This document shows positions 20,420-29,273 of a stretch of DNA of 64,000 nucleotides, in pieces (positions within the stretch are counted from its first letter, which is position 1; every line of letters begins with the position of its first letter). The stretch lies in assembly GCF_009910675.1 (NCBI RefSeq), contig NZ_RSEJ01000027.1, forward strand, positions 520 through 64,519, written 5' to 3'. Position numbers and translations under genes: made by a program. The stretch is from Photobacterium alginatilyticum (GTDB lineage: Bacteria; Pseudomonadota; Gammaproteobacteria; Enterobacterales; Vibrionaceae). Under the pieces are notes generated by a model, which made no database searches, had not been told where the DNA came from, and saw nothing but the letters and a program-made list of their open reading frames with translations.

Positions 20420-21709
20420 TTATGCCTGTTGCTCGCGCTCTATCGCACGGTAACCGATGTCATTGCGATGAAACATACCATTCCAGCTTACCTGTTTGGT
20501 TAACGCATAGGCACGTTGCTGGGCTTCTGAGACCGTATTACCAAGGGCCGTGGCACAAAGCACTCGGCCGCCGTTGGTCACCAGCTCACCTTCTGGGTTA
20601 TTCGCCGTGCCAGCATGGAATATTTTCTGACCGTCAGCTTGTTCTGCAGGCAGGGTGATCACGTCACCCTTGTCATAGTCAGCCGGGTAGCCACCGGCAG
20701 CCAGTACCACGCCGATTGAAGCGCGCGGGTCCCACTTAGATTCAGCCTGATCAAGCTTCTCCTCAATCGCCATGAGGCAAAGGTCGACCAGATCCGACTC
20801 CATACGCATCATGATTGGCTGGGTTTCCGGATCGCCGAAGCGACAGTTGTACTCGATGACCTTCGGGGTACCGTCAGCGGCAATCATCAGGCCGGCATAA
20901 AGGAAACCGGTATACGGGTGGCCTTCTGCATCCATACCACGTACCGTCGGATAGATAACCTCTTCCAGAATACGCTCATGAATCTCAGGCGTGACGACAG
21001 GGGCTGGTGAGTAGGCACCCATGCCCCCGGTATTCGGGCCTGTATCTTTATCACCCACACGCTTGTGATCCTGGCTGGTGGCCATTGGCAGCACGCTTGC
21101 TCCATCGACCATCACGATGAAGCTGGCTTCTTCGCCTTCCAGGAACTCTTCGATCACCACACGGCTGCCGGCTTCACCGAAGACGTTACCTGCCAGCATG
21201 TCTTTAATCGCGTCTTCCGCCTCTTCAAGGGTCATCGCGACAATGACGCCTTTACCCGCGGCTAAACCATCGGCTTTCACCACGATAGGCGCACCTTGCT
21301 CACGTACATAAGCCAGGGCAGGTTCGATGTCGGTGAAATTAGCGTATGAACCTGTTGGGATCTTATGGCGAGCCAGAAAGTCCTTGGTAAATGCTTTGGA
21401 TCCTTCAAGCTGGGCGGCAGCCTGTGTCGGCCCGAAGATTGGCAGGCCGGCCTCGCGGAAAGCATCGACAACGCCGATGACCAGTGGTGCTTCAGGGCCA
21501 ACGATGGTCAGCTCGATGGCTTTCTCCTTGGCAAATGCAACCAGGGCGGCAATATCCTCAACGCCGATGGCAACGTTTTCCAGCTTTGGCTCCAGTGCCG
21601 TACCGGCATTGCCCGGTGCCACATATACAGTGTCAACATTTGGATTTTGCGCTGCTTTCCAGCCTAGCGCGTGTTCGCGGCCGCCAGAACCAATAATCAA
21701 TACATTCAT
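20420..21709 (-). CDS. purD: Phosphoribosylamine-glycine ligase
   Basis: A 429-residue GAR synthetase, catalysing ATP-dependent joining of phosphoribosylamine and glycine in the second step of purine synthesis. The N-terminal IIGSGGREHALGWK motif, the ATP-grasp region VVKADGLAAGKGVIVA and the metal-binding EYNCRFGDPETQ segment are all intact. It lies 212 bases downstream of purH on the same strand, the usual purHD order. The spacer contains hairpins that may uncouple the two genes. Confidence 0.97.
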   Translation of the reverse strand: MNVLIIGSGGREHALGWKAAQNPNVDTVYVAPGNAGTALEPKLENVAIGVEDIAALVAFAKEKAIELTIVGPEAPLVIGVVDAFREAGLPIFGPTQAAAQLEGSKAFTKDFLARHKIPTGSYANFTDIEPALAYVREQGAPIVVKADGLAAGKGVIVAMTLEEAEDAIKDMLAGNVFGEAGSRVVIEEFLEGEEASFIVMVDGASVLPMATSQDHKRVGDKDTGPNTGGMGAYSPAPVVTPEIHERILEEVIYPTVRGMDAEGHPYTGFLYAGLMIAADGTPKVIEYNCRFGDPETQPIMMRMESDLVDLCLMAIEEKLDQAESKWDPRASIGVVLAAGGYPADYDKGDVITLPAEQADGQKIFHAGTANNPEGELVTNGGRVLCATALGNTVSEAQQRAYALTKQVSWNGMFHRNDIGYRAIEREQQA

Positions 21710-21889
21710 AATTTTACCTTTGATAGCGTTGCCATATGACCAACTTCTGTGTCACGCATGCTCACTTATGTCCATAAGCTCCGCGTGCGTTCCTTGAATT
21801 AGGCCATCTGGCTTTGCTCTAAAATTAAAATTCTTTTTGATGAGTTACAGCAGCGATGCTGCAACATGACATGTTCTTTAAATCGAATA

Positions 21890-21913
21890 AGGCTCCGGGT
21901 TTCCCCAGAGCCT
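21890..21913 (-). terminator. Hairpin after purH
   Basis: A 10-base-pair stem (21890-21899 with 21904-21913, one wobble) with a 4-base loop stands just after the purH stop. The sequence that follows on the - strand is TA-rich without a long T run, so termination is probably partial and purD still cotranscribed. Confidence 0.6.
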
Positions 21914-21921
21914 GTGTTTGA

Positions 21922-23529
21922 TTAGTGGCGGAAGTGGCGCATGCCGGTAAAGATCATCGCCATGCCGTGCTCGTCGGCGGCGTCAATGACTTCCTGATCG
22001 CGCATCGAGCCGCCCGGTTGGATAACACACTTGATACCGGCTTCGGCGGCGGCATCAATACCGTCGCGGAACGGGAAGAAGGCATCGGATGCCATCACGC
22101 TGCCTGCCACTTCCAGGTTCTCGTCGGCGGCTTTGATACCGGCAATTTTCGCCGAATACACGCGGCTCATCTGGCCGGCACCGACGCCGATAGTCATATT
22201 GCCCTTGGCATAGACAATGGCGTTCGACTTAACGTACTTGGCAACCTTCCAGCAGAACAGGGCATCACGTAGCTCTTCGTCGCTTGGCTGGCGCTTGGAG
22301 ACTACTTTCAGGTCGTCCTGGCTAACCATTCCCTGGTCACGGTCCTGAACCAGCAGGCCGCCGTTAACGCGCTTGACGTCAAAGCCTGTCGTCTTGGTTG
22401 ACCATTCGCCACACTCTAGCAGGCGAACGTTTTTCTTCGCCGCAACAACGTCGATAGCAGCTTCAGATACCGACGGGGCGATGATCACTTCCACGAACTG
22501 GCGCTCGACAATCGCCTGTGCGGTTTCGGCATCCAGCTCATGGTTGAAGGCAATGATGCCGCCAAAGGCTGATGTCGGGTCCGTCTGGTAAGCACGGTTG
22601 TAGGCTTCAAGAATGTTGCCGCCCAGTGCGACGCCACAAGGGTTGGCGTGTTTGACGATGACACAGGCTGGCTGGTCGAATTCTTTCACACACTCAAGCG
22701 CAGCATCGGTATCAGCGATGTTGTTGTAGGACAGGGCTTTGCCCTGGATTTGGCGCGCTGTAGACACAGAGGCTTCTTCCGGGTTGGCTTCTACATAGAA
22801 AGCTGCGGCCTGGTGACTGTTCTCACCGTAGCGTATGTCCTGCTTCTTCTCGAACTGCTGATTGAAGGTACGTGGGAATTTACTTTTGTTTTCAGGAGAA
22901 GGTTCGTCACCTTCCTTGTTGTCGCCGTAAGACGGCACCATAGTACCGAAATAGTTGGCGATCATGCCGTCATAGGCGGCGGTGTGTTCAAAAGCGGCGA
23001 TAGCTAAATCAAAGCGGGTAGCATGGGCCAAAGAGCCGCTGTTGGCTTCCAGTTCGGCCAGAACGCGGTCATAGTCATGGGCGTTTACCACTATCGTCAC
23101 GTCTTTGTGGTTTTTCGCCGCCGAGCGAACCATCGTCGGACCGCCGATATCAATATTTTCAACCGCGTCTTCCAGCGTACAGCCAGCCTTGGCAACTGTC
23201 TGGGCAAATGGATACAGGTTCACCACCACCATATCGATCGGGTCGATACCGTGTTGAGCCATGATCTCATCGTCCTGGCCGCGGCGGCCCAATACGCCAC
23301 CGTGTACTTTCGGGTGAAGTGTCTTGACCCGGCCGTCCATCATTTCCGGGAAGCCGGTATAATCTGATACTTCGGTGACCTTGATACCTTGCTTGGCAAG
23401 CAGGCGAGCTGTACCGCCAGTAGAAAGGATGTCAACACCACGGTTGGCAAGAGCTTGTGCGAACTCAACAATACCAGTTTTGTCAGATACGCTGATCAGC
23501 GCACGGCGAATAGGACGAGCGTTTTCCAT
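21922..23529 (-). CDS. purH: Bifunctional AICAR transformylase / IMP cyclohydrolase
   Basis: A 535-residue enzyme performing the last two steps of IMP synthesis. The N-terminal cyclohydrolase domain begins RRALISVSDKTGIVEFA and contains LKTLHPKVHGG-like sequence (VKTLHPKVHGGVLGRR). The C-terminal transformylase carries the catalytic VKHANPCGVAL motif and ends QPGGSMRDQEVIDAADEHGM. The start at 23529 (MENARPIRRAL) matches the family; an ATG 9 bases upstream and longer readings were rejected. A PurR-type palindrome lies about 160 bases upstream and a long leader hairpin about 35. Confidence 0.97.
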   Translation of the reverse strand: MENARPIRRALISVSDKTGIVEFAQALANRGVDILSTGGTARLLAKQGIKVTEVSDYTGFPEMMDGRVKTLHPKVHGGVLGRRGQDDEIMAQHGIDPIDMVVVNLYPFAQTVAKAGCTLEDAVENIDIGGPTMVRSAAKNHKDVTIVVNAHDYDRVLAELEANSGSLAHATRFDLAIAAFEHTAAYDGMIANYFGTMVPSYGDNKEGDEPSPENKSKFPRTFNQQFEKKQDIRYGENSHQAAAFYVEANPEEASVSTARQIQGKALSYNNIADTDAALECVKEFDQPACVIVKHANPCGVALGGNILEAYNRAYQTDPTSAFGGIIAFNHELDAETAQAIVERQFVEVIIAPSVSEAAIDVVAAKKNVRLLECGEWSTKTTGFDVKRVNGGLLVQDRDQGMVSQDDLKVVSKRQPSDEELRDALFCWKVAKYVKSNAIVYAKGNMTIGVGAGQMSRVYSAKIAGIKAADENLEVAGSVMASDAFFPFRDGIDAAAEAGIKCVIQPGGSMRDQEVIDAADEHGMAMIFTGMRHFRH

Positions 23530-23561
23530 TGCTACCATCTCTTTTATACACGGGGAATATT

Positions 23562-23600
23562 TGCCAAAATCCAACACAAGGATGGTGCTGGATTTTGGTA
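23562..23600 (-). promoter_or_regulatory. Long leader hairpin before purH
   Basis: Bases 23564-23577 pair with 23585-23598 over 14 positions with one mismatch, loop of 7 bases, and two further outer pairs. It lies in the purH 5' leader, about 33 bases before the start codon. No T run follows on the purH strand, so it is not a terminator. I do not recognise it as a known riboswitch. Confidence 0.65.
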
Positions 23601-23668
23601 AATACCCTCATTAGAATCGAAGAGTGCCAGCTCTCGGGTAAGGGCTGTGATTTTTGTCGCTGGCGCAT

Positions 23669-23696
23669 ATATTACATGAAATCCGACGTTGCGCAA
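23669..23696 (-). promoter_or_regulatory. Candidate purH promoter overlapping the PurR site
   Basis: On the - strand TTGCGC (23696-23691) and TAATAT (23674-23669) are 16 bases apart. Both boxes match consensus only partly. The -35 box overlaps the PurR palindrome, as expected for direct repression. Confidence 0.4.
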
Positions 23697-23705
23697 ACGT
23701 TTGCG
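23692..23705. promoter_or_regulatory. PurR operator
   Basis: CGCAAACGTTTGCG is a perfect 14-base palindrome agreeing with the PurR consensus ACGCAAACGTTTNCGT. It is placed between zntR and purH, and represses purHD in relatives when hypoxanthine or guanine is plentiful. Confidence 0.88.
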
Positions 23706-23763
23706 TGGTGTGTTTTACGATGTTTACCGCAGGTGTTGGTATTTATAGAGAAATGGGTTGGAT

Positions 23764-24231
23764 ATGTATTTGATAGGACAGCTGGCAAAGCTGTGTGACG
23801 TCAGTAGCGACACATTAAGGTTTTATGAGAAAAATGGCCTGCTCAAGCCTGCGGGCCGCAGCGACAGCGGATATCGCCTCTATAGCGAGGCTGATTTGTC
23901 ACGGGTGAAGTTTATTATGCGCTCCAAGGCCATTGGCCTGAGCCTGGATGAAATTCGGGAATTGCTGGATATTCGGCTCGAAGCCTGCCAGCACAGCTGT
24001 GCCGAGGTCAAAGCTATTACCCAGGCGAAACTGGATGAAGTCGACAAGAAAATGGCGGAGCTTAAGCGCATTCGGTTAGCCCTGAAGAAAATCAATGATG
24101 CCTGCTGCGGCCATGTCGATGACAATGCCAGTCACTGTTCTATTCTGGAGGCGCTGGGAGATCATGATGACGAGCCGGACAAATCTGATCCAAGTATTCA
24201 GTGCTGCTCAGGGCGCTGCAAAGGGGAGTGA
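23764..24231 (+). CDS. zntR: Zn(II)-responsive MerR-family regulator ZntR
   Basis: A 155-residue MerR-type activator. The N-terminal winged helix (MYLIGQLAKLCDVSSDTLRF and YEKNGLL) is followed by a long dimerisation helix and a metal-binding C-terminus with DACCGH and CSILEAL, the ZntR arrangement for Zn2+. In E. coli ZntR activates the zinc exporter zntA; no zntA is in this window. The C-terminal tail ends in an extra Cys-rich stretch (IQCCSGRCKGE). The ATG at 23764 was chosen over an in-frame TTG at 23758. Confidence 0.87.
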   Translation: MYLIGQLAKLCDVSSDTLRFYEKNGLLKPAGRSDSGYRLYSEADLSRVKFIMRSKAIGLSLDEIRELLDIRLEACQHSCAEVKAITQAKLDEVDKKMAELKRIRLALKKINDACCGHVDDNASHCSILEALGDHDDEPDKSDPSIQCCSGRCKGE

Positions 24232-24311
24232 CCTATCCGTTTGTCGTAGTTGGGAAAGCGGTCAAATTGTGATAGCTTCGAATTATCACGTCGTTTTTGA
24301 TAGGGAATGTC

Positions 24312-24593
24312 ATGTTAAATGTAAATGAATACTTTGATGGTCAGGTCAAGTCGATTGGCTTTGAAACCCAGGGCGATCACACCAGTGTCGGGGTCATGGT
24401 ACCGGGCGAATATACTTTCGGGACGGCTGCGCCGGAGCGTATGACGGTTGTCAAAGGCGCGCTAACAGTGAAGCTGCCGGGGCATATCGAGTGGGAAACC
24501 TATAATGCCGGTGATGACTTCGAGGTGCCGGGTGATTCGTCCTTCCAGGTCAAAGTCACGGACACGACGGCCTACCTGTGCGACTACTTATAA
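24312..24593 (+). CDS. ppnP: Pyrimidine/purine nucleoside phosphorylase PpnP (DUF1255)
   Basis: A 93-residue single-domain cupin beginning MLNVNEYFDGQVKSIGF, the YaiE/PpnP family. It cleaves nucleosides with phosphate to the free base and ribose-1-phosphate, with broad substrate range in E. coli. The conserved GVMVPGEYTFGTAAPERM and GDDFEVPGDSSFQVKV segments are present. TAGGGA is 6 bases before the chosen ATG; an upstream in-frame ATG at 24297 was rejected. It follows zntR by 80 bases, and a small inverted repeat (24269-24289) stands between them. Confidence 0.9.
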   Translation: MLNVNEYFDGQVKSIGFETQGDHTSVGVMVPGEYTFGTAAPERMTVVKGALTVKLPGHIEWETYNAGDDFEVPGDSSFQVKVTDTTAYLCDYL

Positions 24594-24616
24594 GTTGTTA
24601 TACCTGTTATTGAGAT

Positions 24617-24646
24617 AAAAAAGCTTCGCCTCGGCGAAGCTTTTTT
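24617..24646. terminator. Bidirectional terminator between ppnP and the fasciclin gene
   Basis: A perfect 14-base-pair stem (24617-24630 with 24633-24646) begins with six A residues and ends with six T residues. Confidence 0.93.
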
Positions 24647-24653
24647 GATGGGG

Positions 24654-25163
24654 CTATTGTTTCGGGATTAGCACCGTGTCGATAATGTGGATAATGCCGT
24701 TGCTGGCCTCTATACCACCAGCAATAACCTTGGCCCCGTTGACTGTCACGCTATCCTCGCCATTCTCGATGGTCACCGTTCCCCCTTGCAGGGTCTTGGG
24801 GAGTTTCAGCATGCCGACTTCTTTGGAGGAAATGGCACCGGGCAGGACGTGATACTTGAGCAGGGCCTGAAGCTGTTCTTTGTTTTCAGGCTTGAGCAGC
24901 TCGGCCAGCGCTCCTTCCGGCAGCTTGTTGAAGGCATCGTCAGTCGGTGCCAGAACGGTAAACGGTCCTTTCCCTTCCAGCGTGCCGCTCAGGCCCGATG
25001 CCCGTATTGCCATCACCAGGGTTTGAAAGTCACTGTTGGTGGCAGCGACCTCGACCAGGTTGATCTTGGGTTTCTCGTGATGTGTGGCAACGGCCAAGCC
25101 TGATAGGGTGAGCAGGAATAAAGCACTCAGTGAGTAGGAAAGAAAGCGTTGTACTGTCTTCAT
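24654..25163 (-). CDS. Secreted fasciclin (FAS1) domain protein
   Basis: A 169-residue protein with a signal peptide (hydrophobic 9-26, probable cleavage after AVA) and one FAS1 domain filling the rest. The FAS1 signatures GPFTVLAPTDDAFNKLP and YHVLPGAISSKEV are clear, ending SNGIIHIIDTVLIP. FAS1 domains mediate adhesion in many organisms; in bacteria most single-domain secreted copies have no assigned role. It is a stand-alone gene between convergent ppnP and the fis operon. Confidence 0.88.
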   Translation of the reverse strand: MKTVQRFLSYSLSALFLLTLSGLAVATHHEKPKINLVEVAATNSDFQTLVMAIRASGLSGTLEGKGPFTVLAPTDDAFNKLPEGALAELLKPENKEQLQALLKYHVLPGAISSKEVGMLKLPKTLQGGTVTIENGEDSVTVNGAKVIAGGIEASNGIIHIIDTVLIPKQ

Positions 25164-25263
25164 TGGTTAACCCTCGTTGTTATTGCTTGGTTGTTATCAG
25201 AGCTTTATACGTACAAAGAGGGAGTATGGTTCAATGAGGGAGGCGTGTTGTCTTAAAAACAGA

Positions 25264-25290
25264 AAAGGCCTGACACGTGGTCAGGCCTTT
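25264..25290 (-). terminator. Intrinsic terminator after fis
   Basis: An 11-base-pair perfect stem (25264-25274 with 25280-25290) stands 24 bases beyond the fis stop, with TTTT and later T residues on the - strand. Confidence 0.85.
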
Positions 25291-25314
25291 GGCAGTTCAG
25301 GGTGTGAACCTAAA

Positions 25315-25611
25315 TTAGTTCATGCCGTATTTTTTCAGCTTCTTGCGAAGTGTACCGCGGTTGATACCCATCATAGTAGCTGCGCGAGTCTGGTTACCGC
25401 GGGTGTACTGCATGATGGTGTCTAGTAGCGGCTGTTCAACTTCAGCAAGTACTAGCTCGTACAGATCATCGACTTCCTGACCGTTTAACTGAGCAAGGTA
25501 GTTTTTAAGCGACGCTTTGACAGAGTCACGTAGTGGCTTCTGTGTGATTTGGTCCTGTGAAGTTACAGTTGTCACTGTTAATGCTTCGGAAGTCAGATTT
25601 TGTTCGAACAT
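25315..25611 (-). CDS. fis: DNA-binding protein Fis
   Basis: A 98-residue nucleoid protein, the same length as E. coli Fis. The C-terminal helix-turn-helix GNQTRAATMMGINRGTLRKK is essentially identical to the family. Fis activates rRNA promoters and shapes the nucleoid in fast growth. The gene follows dusB after 22 bases in the conserved dusB-fis operon and ends in a strong terminator. Because fis is cotranscribed, its promoter should lie upstream of dusB, in the AT-rich 26640-26762 region; I could not pin down the boxes. Confidence 0.97.
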   Translation of the reverse strand: MFEQNLTSEALTVTTVTSQDQITQKPLRDSVKASLKNYLAQLNGQEVDDLYELVLAEVEQPLLDTIMQYTRGNQTRAATMMGINRGTLRKKLKKYGMN

Positions 25612-25633
25612 ATTCTGTAAGCTCTTCTAGTAT

Positions 25634-26599
25634 TTATGCAACGTTTTCGAAGTAGCCTTGCAGCGCATCGAGTTGCTGTTGGGCATCTTCGATAGCGTTG
25701 AAGGTCCGGCGAAAATCACCAGCAGGGGCATGTTCCTTCAGGTACCAAGACACGTGTTTACGTGCGATGCGTAAGCCTAAATACTCCCCGTAGAAACGGT
25801 GAAGTTCCTGAACATGACCCAGCATAATGCCACCCACTTCATCCATGGACGGAGCAGGCAGGTGTTCGCCAGTTGTTAAGTAATGGTGGATTTCCTGGAA
25901 AATCCACGGCCGTCCCTGTGCAGGTCGGCCAATCATCAAAGCATCGGCACCGGTATAATCCAGTACGAAACGCGCCTTTTCCGGAGAGTCGATATCACCG
26001 TTAGCGATCACCGGGATAGACACTGCTTTTTTCGCTGCTTTGATGTAGTCGTATTCTGCCTCGCCTTTGTACATGCAAGCCTTGGTGCGGCCGTGAAGGG
26101 CCAGCGCCTGAATGCCACACTGCTCGGCAAGCTGTGCGATAGAGACACAGTTACGGTTATCAAGATCCCAGCCCGTACGCGTTTTCAGCGTCACAGGTAC
26201 GTCAACGGCATCCACCACGGTCCGAAGAATCTCTTCGATCAGATCGGGATATTGCAGCAGTGCCGAACCGGCAAGCCGCTTGTTGACCTTTTTGGCCGGA
26301 CAGCCCATGTTGATATCGATGATTTGCGCACCGTTCTCAACACTGAATTGTGCCGCTTCTGCCATTAGCTTCGGATCGGCACCGGCAATCTGAACCGAGC
26401 GGATGCCCGATTCGCCTTCGTGAACCATCCGGTTCTGGGACTTAGACGTTTTCCATAAATCTGGATTTGAAGACATCATCTCGCTTACAGCCATCCCTGC
26501 CCCGTAGCGCAGGCATAGTTCACGAAATGGCCGATCGGTCACACCCGCCATTGGCGCGACTATCAGCTGGTTTTTAAGTTGATAAGGACCGATCTTCAA
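25634..26599 (-). CDS. dusB: tRNA-dihydrouridine synthase B
   Basis: A 321-residue FMN enzyme reducing uridine to dihydrouridine in the tRNA D-loop. VAPMAGVTDRPFREL, the catalytic-cysteine motif INMGCPAKKVNKRLAGSALL and the FMN-binding GADALMIGRPAQGRPW are intact. I place the start at a TTG (26599) because AGGA lies 7 bases before it, and because LKIGPYQLKN aligns with the family N-terminus and gives E. coli's exact length. In-frame ATGs at 26668 and 26635 would add 12-23 residues absent from relatives. Confidence 0.95.
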   Translation of the reverse strand: MKIGPYQLKNQLIVAPMAGVTDRPFRELCLRYGAGMAVSEMMSSNPDLWKTSKSQNRMVHEGESGIRSVQIAGADPKLMAEAAQFSVENGAQIIDINMGCPAKKVNKRLAGSALLQYPDLIEEILRTVVDAVDVPVTLKTRTGWDLDNRNCVSIAQLAEQCGIQALALHGRTKACMYKGEAEYDYIKAAKKAVSIPVIANGDIDSPEKARFVLDYTGADALMIGRPAQGRPWIFQEIHHYLTTGEHLPAPSMDEVGGIMLGHVQELHRFYGEYLGLRIARKHVSWYLKEHAPAGDFRRTFNAIEDAQQQLDALQGYFENVA

Positions 26600-26762
26600 A
26601 CGTCTGTTCCTGACTGTGCCAGTAAGGGCGCGCATTTTACGCATTTTTTCCCTTTCTGAAAAGGCCAATAATTGAGCATTTAGTTTTTGATTTGCAAAAC
26701 TGCATGTTTTTCAATCGATTGGCTATTTATTGCACAGTAAATTTGTCTTGAGTATTCGTCGG

Positions 26763-27647
26763 TTAGGCCTTGCGACCTGCAATACGGCACCATTCCTCGC
26801 GGGCGGTGATCGGGTCCAGGTTCAGCTCGTCGCTGTAGTAGGAAGCAACATCCTCAGCCTGGCTTTCCAGTACGCCCGAGATGGCAAGATCGCCACCAGT
26901 TTTCACCAGGCTCTTAATCACAGGCGACAGCTCGCGTAGCGGGCCGGCCAGGATGTTGGCAACGACGACATCGGCCTGGATGCCTTCCGGCTGATCTTTC
27001 GGCAGGTACAGCTCCAGCTGGTCGGAAACGCCGTTGCGCTCTGCGTTGTCACGCGAGGCAAGAATAGCCTGCGGGTCAATATCGATACCGATCACTTTGG
27101 CCGCGCCCAGCTTGATAGCGGCAATGGCCAAGATACCCGAGCCACAGCCGAAGTCGATGACAGTTTTGCCTGTGAGATCCTGGCCGTCGAGCCACTCCAG
27201 ACACAGGGAGGTGGTCGGATGGGTACCGGTACCAAAGGCCAGGCCCGGATCCAGCAAGACATTCACCGCATCCGGCTCCGGGGCTTCACGCCAGCTCGGG
27301 CAGATCCACAGGCGACGGCCGAAACGCATTGGGTGGAAGTTTTCCATCCACTCACGCTCCCAGTCCTTGTCTTCCAGCTGTTCAACTTTATAGGCGAAGT
27401 CTTCGGCAATCAGCGGGCTGTTGTTCAGCATGCTGAGCACGAAATCCATGTCAGCTTCTGCATCATACAAACCAATCACATCGGTATCACCCCAGAGGCG
27501 GGTTTCACCGGGTAGCGGCTCGAATACCGGTGTGTCTTGCGCATCGAGGAATGTCACGGACAGGGCGCCAGTTTCTTCCATCAGCATATCGCCAATAGCT
27601 TCAGCATTCTCAGCTGTTGCGTTCAGTTTAATTTGAATCCAAGGCAT
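26763..27647 (-). CDS. prmA: Ribosomal protein L11 methyltransferase
   Basis: A 294-residue SAM-dependent methyltransferase that trimethylates lysines and the N-terminus of L11, encoded by rplK in this window. The C-terminal Rossmann domain has motif I VIDFGCGSGILAIAAIKLGA followed by GIDIDP, and the NILAGPL motif near the active site. The N-terminal L11-binding domain (about 1-100) is present. A hairpin between panF and prmA suggests a partial break upstream. Confidence 0.97.
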   Translation of the reverse strand: MPWIQIKLNATAENAEAIGDMLMEETGALSVTFLDAQDTPVFEPLPGETRLWGDTDVIGLYDAEADMDFVLSMLNNSPLIAEDFAYKVEQLEDKDWEREWMENFHPMRFGRRLWICPSWREAPEPDAVNVLLDPGLAFGTGTHPTTSLCLEWLDGQDLTGKTVIDFGCGSGILAIAAIKLGAAKVIGIDIDPQAILASRDNAERNGVSDQLELYLPKDQPEGIQADVVVANILAGPLRELSPVIKSLVKTGGDLAISGVLESQAEDVASYYSDELNLDPITAREEWCRIAGRKA

Positions 27648-27768
27648 GGGTTAATTCGCTTTAATGTTTGGCTACGGTTCAAGGACGCGGAGTCTAGCAT
27701 AAAATTTAGTCAGCCCGCATCTACTTCGTCGGTCTGCGGCTACGTGTCCGGCGGGGTTGGGCAGGGAA

Positions 27769-27794
27769 AAGATAGCACCAAATGGTGCTATCTT
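27769..27794 (-). terminator. Intrinsic terminator after panF
   Basis: A perfect 12-base-pair stem (27769-27780 with 27783-27794) and 2-base centre run into TTTT on the - strand, just past the panF stop. prmA-dusB-fis may therefore need its own promoter. Confidence 0.8.
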
Positions 27795-27812
27795 GCGGGT
27801 AAAGCGTAAGGT

Positions 27813-29273
27813 TTAGAGCTGATGTTGCGGGCTAGGTGCCGAAACGGGTTTGGCCAGGCTGCCGAGCACAAAGGTGACCAGGCTAAGGGCCAGCGTCGGG
27901 ACGATAGCGTGCATCCCACCCAGATCCGGCTTGACCAGCGACAGACCGATGTAGCAGCCAAGGCCGGTCACCATAGAGGCGAATGCTCCGGTGGCAGAGG
28001 CTTTTTTCCAGTACAGCCCGAGAACCAGTGGCCACAGGAACACGGCCTGCATACCGCCGAAGGCCAGCAGGTTGAGCCAGATAATCATGTCCGGCGGGTT
28101 GGTGGCGGCGACAAAGACCAGGGCCGAGAAAATACCGGTTACCCATAGCGACAGTTTCGGCAGGCGGGACTCGGCTTCCGGCCCCTCGGCGGCTTTGGGG
28201 TTGATGTAGTTGAGGTACAGATCCTTGAGCAGCGTTGCCGAGGCCTGGATCAGCTGCGAGTCGATGGTCGACATAATCGCGGCCATCGGCCCGGCCAGAA
28301 AGACCCCGGCGATGACAGGAGGCAGCACGGTCACCATCAGAGTCGGCATGATCTGATCCGGGGTGGCAATATCGGGCACGATGGCGCGGCCAAGCGCGCC
28401 GGCGAGGTGCATGCCCAGCATCAGGAACGCGACCATCGCCGTGCTGATCACCATGCCCTTGTGCAGCGAGCTGCTGTCTTTGTACGACATACAGCGCACC
28501 GCGGCGTGCGGCAGGCCGATCACCCCGAAACAGACCAGAACCCAGAAACTGAGCATAAAGGGCTGGGAGAGAAAATTATCCGGCCCAAACGGCGTGACCA
28601 GCTCGGGATCGATATGATGCAGCTCGGTCACCAGCTCGCCGATGCTGCCACCGGCATGCACAATGCCGACCAGCAGAGCGATGGTACCGATGATCATCAT
28701 GACGCCCTGAACGGTGTCAGTCATTACCACGGCACGAAAGCCGCCGATAGTGGTATACAGGCCGACCGTTACGGCAAACAGCATCAGGCCGTGGGAATAA
28801 GACAGCCCGGTGACGGTTTGCAGCAGGCGGGCACCGCCGACAAACTGCACCACCATGGTGCCAAAGAAGGCCAGCAGCAGGGCCAGCGAGGCGAAGATAA
28901 CGACGCCCCGGTTTTTGTAGCGGGCATACAGAATGTCATTGAGGGTCAGGGCATTGTGGCGGCGGGCCTCGATAGCAAATTTTTTGCCGAGTACCCCCAG
29001 TGTGAGCCAGGCGGCAGGCAGCTGGATCATGGCCAGCAAGACCCAGCCCAGTCCCATCTTGTAGGCGGCACCCGGGCCACCGATAAAGGAGCTGGCGCTG
29101 GCATAGGTGGCTGCCAGTGTCATGGCCAGTACGAAGCCGCCCATGCTGCGGTTGCCGACCAGATATTCATTGAGGAAGCCCTTGCCGCGCTTGTGGTGTC
29201 GGCGGGTAAACAGGGCCAGGCCGAATACGGCTGCCAAATAGAGGATAAGTGGAACTAGTAGCTGACTATTCAT
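27813..29273 (-). CDS. panF: Sodium/pantothenate symporter
   Basis: A 486-residue inner-membrane transporter of the solute:sodium symporter family with about 13 hydrophobic helices. The YASASSFIGGPGAAYKMGLG segment and LPHAAVRCMSYKD correspond to the conserved Na+-binding core of PanF. It imports pantothenate, the precursor of CoA, and sits beside the acetyl-CoA carboxylase genes. It overlaps the end of yhdT by 8 bases, indicating translational coupling. Confidence 0.96.
   Translation of the reverse strand: MNSQLLVPLILYLAAVFGLALFTRRHHKRGKGFLNEYLVGNRSMGGFVLAMTLAATYASASSFIGGPGAAYKMGLGWVLLAMIQLPAAWLTLGVLGKKFAIEARRHNALTLNDILYARYKNRGVVIFASLALLLAFFGTMVVQFVGGARLLQTVTGLSYSHGLMLFAVTVGLYTTIGGFRAVVMTDTVQGVMMIIGTIALLVGIVHAGGSIGELVTELHHIDPELVTPFGPDNFLSQPFMLSFWVLVCFGVIGLPHAAVRCMSYKDSSSLHKGMVISTAMVAFLMLGMHLAGALGRAIVPDIATPDQIMPTLMVTVLPPVIAGVFLAGPMAAIMSTIDSQLIQASATLLKDLYLNYINPKAAEGPEAESRLPKLSLWVTGIFSALVFVAATNPPDMIIWLNLLAFGGMQAVFLWPLVLGLYWKKASATGAFASMVTGLGCYIGLSLVKPDLGGMHAIVPTLALSLVTFVLGSLAKPVSAPSPQHQL

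Noticed and set aside
28407..29258. Long + strand reading opposite panF
   Set aside because: Antisense shadow; the opposite strand encodes an unmistakable PanF.
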